Below are positions 48,301 through 60,300 of a DNA stretch of 64,000 nt, one piece after another. The position numbers and the translations under genes were made by a program. Source of the stretch: Undaria pinnatifida (lineage: Eukaryota; Sar; Phaeophyceae; Laminariales; Alariaceae); assembly GCA_012845835.1 (NCBI GenBank), contig JABAKD010000028.1, positions 1,433,501 through 1,497,500 of the forward strand. The letters are read 5' to 3'. Each line of letters begins with the position of its first letter. Within the stretch, counting starts at the first letter, position 1. The notes under the pieces are model-generated. The model was not told where the DNA came from. It saw only the letters and a program-made list of their open reading frames with translations, and ran no database searches.

Positions 48301-51300
48301 GCTATGTCAAGACAATAACAAACATGGCTTTTCACGGAACGGGTCACTTTTCGCGGTCGCGGGTTGGGTCGGACCGGGTCATCCTGACTACAACCCTTGA
48401 CCTTGACCCTGTCCACTTAATGCTGGCCCACGGAGCACCCTCGTCGTGCGCTAACGCAGTGATTATCGTCCTGTCGGTTCTGGGTTAAGGCGTGCGCCTC
48501 GGTAGGGGCGGACTTGAAAAAAAACAAAAGCTAAGGTTCTGCGCTTGATAATCTCTATACGATCCCCACAAGATGAATATTGAGGCTTAAATTAACCTGG
48601 TCGACAATCCCACGACCTGGAACTCTAACGATATTGGGAACCCCTTCATTCAGAAAATGTATCGGCCGAAAAGTGGTGCCCCTATCTTAGCAAGCGTCTA
48701 AAGTAACATCCTCCCTGCTCATCTTTTTACCGCTCTTAACCGCCGGCAACACACGGTGGTGCGCTCGCTGCCCGCAAATTTTTTTGCAGTTTCCCCCGGC
48801 GTTAGCGGATAAAATACGCCGCCAGTACAGTTACGTGTTCAAGGAGATGAGCGTGTTCGACAACTCGGAGATCGTGGACGTCATGCCCAGTGTCATGGCG
48901 ACTTCGCTCATCTACGCCCAGCACCGCGCGGTCGCGAAGGGGGTGGGCTTTCTGGCGAAGCGTCCCCCGGTTTTGGTCTGTCTACTGCTGCGGAAGATGG
49001 TGCCGTGCTTTGCAAGCGTGAGAGAGGGGAGCGGGGGATGTCATTGAGAGGGGGGGGTTGTATTCATTGGGCGGGGCGGGGGGGGGGCGAGGGGTGGTAG
49101 TCGTTGGCGGGTGCAATCACTGGGGGGGGAGGGTTGGGGCGGTGCCGTTCTTTGCAAACGTGAGAGAGGAGGCGGGGGGGGCTTACTCCTTATCGTTCAC
49201 GGCCGTTGTCTTAAGGCGATATCCCCTCGCAACCCTAGATTGCCGGGACGGAGCACGTCGGGTTTTCATGAACCAGGCAGACAGTGAGGGGGGAGGGGGG
49301 GGAGTGTAACTGTGAGAAGGGGAGGGGGCAAGGGTTTAGTTTTAAAAGTCTGCGAGAAATGGAAGCGTTTATTGAATGGCGTACGGTACAGTTGGTGATG
49401 TCTCTCTTAGACCCTGGTGGGTCGATTAACGGCCGAGACGGGACGAATGCTCTCCCGAATGATACCCACCCTGAAGGCATGCTTCGCCCTGTTGGCGTGT
49501 ACTGAGCAATTTTGTGAACGATGATAGCCCGATATCGCCGAAGCTGGGCTTTAGTGTTGCAGTGGGTACGGCAGAGGTTTCGAATTGTCAAAGCCGTGCT
49601 ACGTTTCTACGATGTCAGGATTGTGGTAATGGCAGCAAGACTGCGGGGGCAAACGGTTGTACCGTCCGTGGTCTAGTTTGAGGGTGAAACGGCTCTGTAC
49701 CAATCCATTCACGAATCAGAGCTACCACCAGTCAAGCGCGGCCTTCCGGTTTTGAATGTGATGGCGTACTCGCACCTAAGAAACAGTGTTTTCGTTAAGG
49801 AATTGAGGCTCGGTTCTCCACAAACATGGAAATCCGTTGTAACAAATGCAACTCAAACTAGCCAACAGACTTGGCTGTCTCAAGTCAGCTAGTCGGCTTC
49901 GTCGCCCACCGATTAGATGTTCAATGTGAAATCCTGCCAATTCGCAGCCGTACATACCATCCTTGCGGCAGATAACGCCGACATGACGAGGGTGACCTCG
50001 ACCGCGACGCTATCCCTCGCGCATTCCAGAGTCTGATGGTTGTATTTCGCCTGCTCTTCCCTCAGCTGTAACCCAATCAGCACTGCACGCACGTTCTTGG
50101 GGAATAACTACTTATATTTAGTATGGGGTCATGCTTGCAGTCGTAAAAGGGCAAATCCCCTTAAAACTGCTCGCAAGGGTTTGTTTACTTCAAAACAGCG
50201 TGGGGTCGTTTTTTGCTTTTTTAATGGGGTTCAGCAAAGGCTATCCCCAGGCTATCCCGGCGACAAACCATCTGACTGCGCCAAAACCGCACGCACTTTT
50301 TTATTGTTATTGTTGTATTTTGTTAGTCGTCCGATAAGTCCAGGCAGCGTGAGCTTCAACGTGGATCACTCTTATATGTGCAAGAATCTAAGGGAGAACT
50401 ACGAAAAAGGAAATCTACAATGCACAAAGTCAACCTACAAAAAGGAAACCTGCTCGTATGGACGAACTCTGCTTCGCTTCTGTGCCGATAGCATCGATCT
50501 ATCACACCTGATGTCCTTGCTCCACCCTGGTCATTATCGACCCCGATCGATGAAACGACGCGTAAATTCAGATCGGCGACGTCTTGTTCCTCGAGCACGA
50601 GGTGGGAGGGCATTGGTACATTCTGCGAAGCGGAAGAGTATCCTTCTACGTGTCCGTCTCCGCGCTGGAAAAGCAATCCGATTTGAAGTTCATGCGAAAT
50701 TTGTCGGATGATGGACACTTCGGGCTCACACCGGTCTTGCTCAACGTCCTCAACAGGTATGTGGGGGGGGAGCACGCTGTGAAAAGTAAGTTTAGAAATT
50801 TGGAAATTTGAAAATATGGAAATTTGAAAGTTGGAAAATTGCAAAAAAATGCAAAATTGGAAACTCGGAAATTTGGAAAATTGGAAGATTGGAAAGTTGA
50901 AATCTTGGAAAACTTGGAAAATTTGGAAGCTTGAAAAGTTTGGCAAATTGGCAAATTGGAAAGTTTTGGAATTTGTAAAATTGAAAATTTGTAAAATTTG
51001 TAAAATTTTGGAAATTTTGAAATGTGAAAAATTGGAGAAAGAAGCATTCCGACGGGATCTTGATGCGAAGCTCGTCGGACGACGTCTGACATTTTCGTTC
51101 CTCACGCCGGTCTTGCTCAACGTCCTCAACCTAGAACCTACTTTTTCTGAGACTTCTCACAGGCAAACCCCTGTACCACACTCAAACACTCTGATTGATG
51201 TAAAGCGAAACCGCAACCCGACAAACAGTTTAGTTCCATGGGCCTAGCTAGGTGCGGCATCCCACGGAACGGCTCGCACATTGTGGGTCCCAAGGTATCC

Positions 51301-54300
51301 GACCGGTTGAGCTCCTCCGGTGTGGAACTATGGGTTGGTACGATAATATTACGAGTATACTTGTTTCTTCTTCTACGGTTCCCTGCGACCCACATTCCTG
51401 GAACAGACATGCTTCATTATCTCTATCACGCACAGCAACCTTTGCTTTGTCTGTTATTTTGTTTTCTCGCGTTTTGCAGAGAGAGCTGCTGTACCCTTTT
51501 AGGAGTAGCGCGAATAAATATTGGTCGGGTTGCGCGAACGAATGTCTCCGAAGTCGTGTTTCAAGTGAGATGTTGAGCTCCTCGTGTCAGGAGCTAAGAA
51601 ACTTCTGAGAATCCGCTGCACCCCCAGCGTGGATTGACTCAGGTGTGACACGAAACACATCGTACAAACACGAGCGATGTTATTGCAACGACTTTGGGTA
51701 GTCCGACAGTTGAGCAGCCCCCATCAGTCAAAGGTGTTTTTGGCCTAAAGATTCTACTGCTATCGTATAACCCGGCTTTTCGTTCGAGCTGGGGTTAAAC
51801 TTGGGGAGACTTTCGCGTTCCTTAACGTAACGCCAGAAAGGGCTCATACAGGAGATGGGCGGTTCTCGCACCCTTCAAACAGTTATTGACACTATTACTG
51901 TCGTCGAATGGGCGTCTAGCGGCTACAGTATGGTCATCGATTGTTCCTCGAACCCGCTAAGGCGCCGTTTTTCTCCATCAAAACAAGCATATTTGTGCGA
52001 GATAAACGGACAACATAACAACGGCACCAGGCATCGCTCGCCGACAGCATGCCGTTGAAAGTGTTATGCGGCGCCACATGACGCCATCGAAAGTGCTTCT
52101 GTAACGCGATTGAAAGCGAGAGGTAGGTTCGACCGCGGTCTTTGTTTGTATTTTTGTTCCTGCCAAACGGCCACCGCTACCGATCGAAAAAGGATACAAT
52201 ACCAGCATCATTCTGAACGTGCAACAGGCATCATTTGCCAATATGGTGCCGTTAACCTGACGCCCTCAGTTTTTTGGCGTCGAAATTGTTTTTGCAGAGC
52301 GATTGAACGAGAGGGGTTCGGCTATGTGTTTTTCTTTCCCCCGTCGAAACGGCTACCGTTGTCCATAGAAGTAGGCGTATTCGTGGAAGATAACGCCAAA
52401 GAAACAACACGAGGCATCATTTTGAACGTGAAATGAACGGCAATAGGCATCATTTTCCAACTTGATGCCGTCAACAGGACACCGTCAGCATGACGCCGTC
52501 GAAATTGTTTTGCAGCGCGATTGAAGGAGAGGGGTTCGACCACCTGTTTCTCTTTCCCCCGGCGAAACGGGCACCGCTACCCATAGAAGTGGGAGTATTC
52601 GCGGGAGATGACGGCAAAGAAATAATACGAGGCATCATTCTGAACGTGAAGCAAAAGGTACCATAAGAATATGTTGCCAACATGATGCCGTCAACATGAC
52701 GCCGTCAGCATGATGCCGTCGAAATTGTTTTGTAGCGCGATTGAGCGAGAGGGTTCGGCCGTGTGTGTGTGTTTTTTTTCCCAGCGAAACGGCCACCGCT
52801 ACCCATTGAAATAGTTGTATTCGCGCGAAACAGCGTAAAGAAATGGGAACCAGGGATCGTTCTCAGCGTACAAAAAAATGGTGCCATGTGTCTTTCGTCA
52901 AGGTAATGCCGTCAACACGCTGCCGTCGGAAGTTCTGTTATCTGTGAAGCGAAAAAACGAGGTGTTCAGCCGCGTTTTTTTTTTTTTTTTTTTTTCCAGC
53001 GAAACGGCCACGGCCACCTCTCCCACCGATCTGCTGGTGGTAAAGAAAGACGACCTTGTGGATATCTTGCACCAGTGGCCGGAAGTCATGGCGGAGCTTT
53101 TGGATGAAGCCGAACGCCACTTTCTGGAGGTCAAGGTGAGAGAGTAGCATCATGGGGCAATCGATCACATACCCCACCCCTACCCGTACGGACTTTATCC
53201 CGGAAAAAAACACGCTTGTTTTTCTTTTTTACCTGGGCTATTTTTCGATTGACCATACTAAATTTATACGCGTATTTGTCATATACCTGGTGTGCAATAT
53301 TGCCCGAAGACTGATTCTACGATAGCCTCCCCAAAAACCAGCGATTTTCTTCAACGAACGTTTCATGGCTGCTCGACACAAGGAAGGATGCAATTGAAAA
53401 CAAAGTATCCATACATCTTCTTATGTGCAAACGCCTATCGATCGATGACGTCGGAGTGCCGAGGGACAGCGTTCTTCAGGGAATGCGACCGGGGGAGCTG
53501 GTTTTGAAACCGGCGATCTCGTGAAAGAGAAGTTGGGGGGGCTACCGTAGAACGACCGTGAACTCCATAATTTACCTGTTTGACGTGTGAGGGAGATTAT
53601 ATAGATGCAAAGATATTATGCATTCTTGCCATTGCTTGTAGGGTGGGAGGGAAGGTCTGTATTTTTCCCACGTCTATTATCCTGTTCTCACTGGGTTGCT
53701 CTTCTCGAAAGGGAATGATCACTACCGTCGCACAGCATCGTGCAGTAATCGCGACCAAACGCTCCAACCATCCATTCATCCACCCCTCGAAGTCGGGAGT
53801 GTTCCGATTGATTCCCCCTTTTGCCCTCAGCAACTTTCTGGACAAACCGTGGTCGCAGGTGTCTTCCCTTCTCCCCCCTCAGTAGGCGGTCGAGAACCAA
53901 GTGGTAGAGTGTACGTATACAGCGAATTCCTGCCTCTTTGAGTTCTCCGCGTTTCACAAGAACCCTAGGACAATCTTGAACGCTCGACGCCTTGCTCATT
54001 AGTTGTAGCAGCTCGGAGAGTTATCCATTATCTCCTTCTTATTTTTTCGTCCGTCTCATCTAGTGTCTTTGCTCTACTTCTCCAGCTCCCCCCCTGTCGT
54101 GACTGAACTTCGGGTCACATAGCGGGCACTCCCCCCCTCCGCACCTAGGTAGCCCTTTAGTACCCGCGTATTGCAACCAAGACAGTGAAGAGTGCAAAAC
54201 AGTGGCTACTCCGATTAAGGAGCACCCCGTGACAGGCCGTTTCAAGCACTCCTAAATCTCTAGTGGGGAACATTTAGCTTTTAGTATGAGCGAGATATGC

Positions 54301-57300
54301 CGATCTTGACTGCTCTTAAGCCCCGCAAGGTCTTATCTTGGGCGCTCTTCAATCGGGGTACCCACTGTATTGTCGAGCATCTAGGAAGACCGTGAAAAAA
54401 ATACTAGTAGTATCGTCATCCTGCACGCGCTTCGTACAGCCCCTTGCAATGCGGTTCATGCACAATCCCTACCGCGGGACAGTAGTGGTCTCCCTCTGTA
54501 ATTCCGGTATGTGCACTATAGAGGGAAACACCTGCATTATAGCGTCAACCAGCACTACTCCGCATACTGACACTACTGGTTGTTTCCATCTGTGCCAAGC
54601 GATTTCACATACACTATAGTGGGCAGTCGGCACTATAGAGGGACCTCTATTGCACATAGTTTGGGTTTCTTCGTGTGGCCGATGATGTAGTCGTCGTTTT
54701 GTTTCGACATTTTCGTTTCTGAAGCCCCCAACAGGTAACTATTGACGACCTCTCTCCCGGATTTAACAACACTTGGCTATGGCTATAACTCGAGCTGCTT
54801 CGTCCACCGACGCTGTAAATCGCCTTTCTTTTCCATCACCCCCCCCGCCCCCGCCTTTTAAAGTTCAAAAAGGTCAAAATAACCCTCTATAACCACCCCA
54901 AAAAACGCTCTACACGAATCCTAACCAAGCACATTATCCCCAACAACGTAGGCGCGATATGACGAGTTCTACGACCAGGGTAGAACTTTTGGGTCAAGAA
55001 GGTTCTGATTGACGGGGCTCCCCGATTGAGGAACTACGCGAAAAAAATCGTTGGAACACCGTATTGTCGTGGCTTAAGTTAACGTTTTGTTGGAGCACCG
55101 TTTTTTTGTGGCTTAGATTAACGTTTACATTTCGGCGAGTCACCAGGGTATATATGGAAATTATTCGGTGGCGTTGAGTTAAGCTTTTCGCTTTTCTCAA
55201 ACCTCGTTTTCGATTGAGGTATAATGGATACCCCGATTTAAGAGGTGTCCAGGCTAAGAGCATTCGGGACTTAAGAGCGGTCAAATCGGCATGTCACGCC
55301 TATACTAAAAGCTATATTTCCCGCTGCAGGTTAGAGTAATATGTAGTTAGGAGCGCTTGTTTGGGCTTATCACGGGGCGCTCTTAAATCGGGATACCCAC
55401 TGTATAGAGCCCACTCAATCGAGGAGCCTCACAAAATTACAAGTGCGTCCCTGCCGTAGCATTCGTCTAGTTCTGACGGGGTTTCACGACCTACTTTCCT
55501 GCTGTTGCCAAACACCTGGCAGAGGTTCCGAGAGTCGCTGAAGCCAGCGGCCCCAACACGACCCCCCGCTCGACGGGGCCGCTACAAGCTAAAACCGAAA
55601 CCGGGCGCTGCTGCAGCGGTGGCAACACCATCGTCAGGTCTCACTAACTTGTCATCCGTTCCTCAGAACGTAGTCTCCGGCAACATCGCTCTTGAAGGGA
55701 CGCTGTTGAACGCTGGTGACCCAATCAGCGGAAAAGGTGGTGACAGCGGTGGTGGTGGTAGTGGTGGTTGTGGTGGTGGTGGTGGTGGTGGTGGTGGTGC
55801 TATTGCTAATGGCGGCGGTGGCGGTGGAGGCGGTGGTGGTAGCGGCTGTGGCGACGGTGATGGTGATGGTGGTGGTGCTAGTGGTGCGAGTGATGATGGT
55901 GGCGGCGTTGGTGGTGGCGTTGGTGGCGGCGGTGATGGTGGCGGTGGCGGTACTAGAGGTGGCAGCACAAATGGTGGGGGTGGTAGTGGCGGTGGTGATA
56001 CTACCTCTGTGCGGGTCGTCGAAATTTTCGAAAGCGTACACGCAGATAGCCGACGGAGTGGCACCGGCGCCACCACTAGAACCGGTGTAGGAGAAACTCT
56101 GCTAGTGGTGGACGCGGCGGAAGAGTCACCCTCAACAGCAACAGCAAGCCAGCCTTATACACCCGGAATGACGGAAGAAAGCGGGCATTTAGAGAAGAAC
56201 TTTGGTTCACCCGGGATAACCGAAGGAATCGGCTATTCAGAGGAGAAACGAGAACTAGAAAATGATGATGACGGCGCTCTGAGCGGGGGAGAAGCGTCAA
56301 AATCACCCGGGACAGCTACGGGGTCGGCTGTGACAGCCATTAGATCACCCGTGACAGCTGCGAGATCACCTGCGACAGCTTCATCGAGAGCCGCGGAAAG
56401 TAGTGTCGACCACGCGGGGGAAGCAAGGGGTGGGGATGAGGAAGCGCGTGCGGCAAGGCTGACCGCAGTAGTTAGGGCAGTTTCAGTGGGGGGGGCGTTC
56501 GAGGAATCATCGAGCGCGGAACAGACGACGAGTGAAACAGCGGACACACCAACAGGGGCAGCCGCAGCAGCAGCGACAGCCGCACTAGGCACGGCAGCAG
56601 CAGCAGCACCTAATTCTCCTGAATTTCGACGAGATTCTGATCCTTTCCGCCCGCCACCAATCGTCACCGGCAATGTTGCGGGGATGGTTGGGCGTGACAT
56701 CAAGCGAGCCACGGCCAGCGACGTTTTCACCGATAGGGGCAGGGGCTTCGATTCTGCAGACGACCCAGAAAGAATGCGGGGATGCTTTGTCGCCAAAACT
56801 TTCTCTCCGAGTGACCTCGGCATGGGGGAGCTCAGGCGCGGCAGCAATACCGCTGCTGTCGGCGGAAATTCTCCACTGATGTACGGAAAGCTGCAGAAAG
56901 GGTCTTCTATCAAGGGTCCCGGCGTTTTCGTGGTGGGTGACGGTGGGCGAAAGGGCAGCGTGGAGGAGGGGTACGGGTTCGAAGAAACTCAAATGGCGCT
57001 TGGGGGCGTCATCCCCGACCGGTTGTTCGCAATGTCGGGCATGCTTCACCCAGAGGCTACCCTGAAGGTGAGTGAGTGGTGTGCTCTTGCCACATAAATT
57101 GAGTGACACTTTGTTGTCTCTCTTGCTATGTCAAGCAACACTTTTTATGCTCGCCCTCGAACGTCAAACATAATTAGTGCCGTGACGTATTATTAGTATA
57201 AGTGAACTACATTACGCCCTCTCCATGTATATCGTCTGCTTTGACGTCAAAACATAATAAATTCATTCAATTAGTATAAGTACACATTTTTTTGGGGCGT

Positions 57301-60300
57301 TGCATCGCCTCCCTTGAACATAGAAATCAATCTCAAATTAGTATGGGCTTACTAAATTTTGCCACCCCCGCCCAATACATCGCACGTTGGACAATCACTG
57401 TTATTGTTGTTTGCTCGTGCTATGTCCGGCAACGCTTTATTGTCTCTTGCTATGTCAAGTGACACGTTAATTCTCTCTTACTATGTCAAGTGCCACCTTA
57501 TTCCCTCCCTTACTAAGCGGCGCATTCTTTAGTGCACTATTCAACTGACAAGCGTCCCCGGGCGACATTCGATTGGACCGAAAATATAAGGCTAGGTTGG
57601 GACGGAGCCCCCCAGGCGCACCTCGGGTCGAGAGCTTTAGCTCTAAAATACGCGCGGACTAGGATCGCGTGTTACAACAGCCCGTAAGAGTACTCGAAGA
57701 GGGCTTCTAAAGGAATCGGTTTGTCGTCTGGAAATACGATGCGCATTACACGTCTGCTAGGAATTTGACAGCGCGGAGTATATAGTCACGCCATTCCGGT
57801 ACCTTCGCACGCGTCCCTCCAACATAGCATGCCACAAGGGCTAGTTTGAACAGGGTTGTCGGCAATCTTTTCCCATGAAAAAACGTATAGCGACACCATC
57901 CCCGTACCTTGCCATCATGCTTGTTACGCACAGCTGGCGTCCTTTCCGTGGCTGCGAACTTACATATCTTGCACGCATCGGACACCAACCAGGCTCCTCA
58001 CTTCAAGAGCTCTATTGGAGAAAAATAAACTGCTCCCATTTCCAACTCCTAAATGATCATATTTTAACTCCAAGAGCTTTGTCCCCATGTCGGGAGTGCG
58101 GTGCTAAAAGGGGTAACAACTCCACGGCCTGGGTACACAACCAAACGAAAATTCAAAGCAATAACTGAAATTTTGCGTCCGTCCGGACATACGTAGCGCG
58201 CCTCAAAGGGCTGCTCTGAGCAGGGTAGACGGCAGAGTTTTCCCCTTGAAGCGCGGCGGGACCGCCTCTAAGGCACATGTGGACCATTCGGCGCTCTAAA
58301 CAGCATACCACGTGACACGTGCTGATAGAAGAAAGAGTAGCACTTGTTTTTCCGGCCAAAACGTTTCAGGCTGAAGGAGCTCCTTCACTCGCGAACTACG
58401 CAGCAATGAACATGGGTAGGATTAATTCCTTTTCGCGTCGCCCTCAATGCAAGCAACTACGAAGGAAAGCCCTACACAGCATTAGAACACTGTTCGTTCG
58501 TGATGTACGACACCGTTTGTTGAATACCGACAAACAGGCCGTCCGATTGTTCACCGAGTTGCGCATTCGTTATTTTTTGCTCAAAGTCAGGTCTTGGGTG
58601 AGAGGTGCAGAGCTCTTCACGTGTAGAGCCTCAGAGCATATACCCGCACCCTTGTAGTAGCAGGCATCTCGTGCAAGCATGGTCACAGGACCGCGGTCTC
58701 AAAGACAACCTTGCCACCAAAATCCGTCTTTGAGGGGTGCCGACATGAGCAATCTCACCCCCCCCCCCCCCCCTCCATGTCACAAGGCTTAGTTTGGGTA
58801 GGTGATTTTGTTAACCTTCACCAAAAAGGTGGGTACCCCGGTTTAAGAGCACCCTGTGACAAGCCGAAACAAGTGCTCTTAACTGCACGTTGCTCGTATC
58901 TGTAGTGGGAAATATGTAGGTTTTAGTTAAGCCGTACGTGCCGATTGTGACCGCTCTTGAGTCCAAAGCGCTCTTATCTTGCGCGCTCTTGAATCGAGAC
59001 ACCCACTGCTGTAGTAAAAAAGACCAATACGCTCTAATACCTTACCTAACAATTGGCGTCGCCGGCACCATTAGTCTTTTTTTAATCGTGAGTTCAAACC
59101 TCACCGTTCACCACATACGGCATTTAAGGATCTCCCCATGTCGAACCTGGAAAGTACTGGTCCTGGGTATCCAGAAATTTGAACCGCTTGCATTTGGCAC
59201 ACGTCCGCTCGTATATCCGACGCACGTTCATCATGCCGTTCCAGGAAAGGAGAGTGTTACAATACTCAGATTGTGTGGGTGATTCGTTGACCTTTTTTTC
59301 AGAGTCAAAATGGACTACCAGGGGTAATAGAATACCAGGTAACCTCTATGTACTATCTTGTTTTATTCACACCAAATCGCTGACAGGACTTTTACGATGA
59401 TACAGTGCTGAGAAGCAAAGTTCCGGCAAAATTCACGTGATATATATGCTGGCAGACTACAGTGGCGTAGAGTAGCGCATCGGTATGTTCCGCATACCGG
59501 AAGAAGCTCGCGGCGGCGAGGAGTCAGTGCACGGGCATTCATCGTGCATGTCCCGAAATTTCCAGTATGCCGTTGCTTGACATCTCCCATTTCCCATACA
59601 CGTAGAATTTCCTAACTTATACTTGTATCACGTCCGCGCCTTGCTACAAGCGACTGAGGCTACCGTAGGGGGGACCACCTACATTTTCACTACGAGTTAC
59701 GGCGTTTGAGCCACTCGGACGAGTGACTCTGTACGTCACTGCGAAAATACTATACTTGTACAGTAGACGATTTTTGTTTTGGTGCAGCGTAGCTTACGGT
59801 ACCATCGCGGATTCATATCGCAAAATTTTAAGCAGCACGAAGGCTTATTACTGCAAAGGAACAGGGGGATCGTTCGCGCGAGTGACCCCGAGCCACCGAA
59901 AAAATTGCCTCCCAAAGTGAAGGAAGCCCACCTATCGTAGCTTTGCTACAAGCATCAACAAGCACCCCTTGACAGCCATTAGCTGCACACCCCGTCGGCT
60001 CGTTCCAGGTCTTGTGGGACCTCTGGGTGTCCTTGGTTATCGTTTGGTCGGTCGTGGAAGTTACGTTTCGGATCGGTTTCGACCGGCCGGCGGAGGCCGG
60101 CTGGCTGATTTTTTCGTACTGCGTGGACGGGCTTTTCTTGGTGGACATGCTGGTCAGTCTGCGCACGGCCCTCGTGACGAGGGACGGGATTGTGGTGGCG
60201 AGCCAGAAGCAGGTTGCTGTGGCGTATTTGAAGGCGAGTGGACTCTTCTTATTTGCTATCATGCTTATTGTATTGTTACGACTGATTCTACGATAGCCCC

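Noticed and set aside
50356-51129. 257-codon minus frame rich in Phe, Ser and Lys
   Set aside because: Produced by the GGAAATTT minisatellite and the antisense of channel exon 6.
55652-56090. Thr-, Pro- or Val-rich frames in other frames of exon 8
   Set aside because: Shadows of the GGT repeat encoding the Gly tract.
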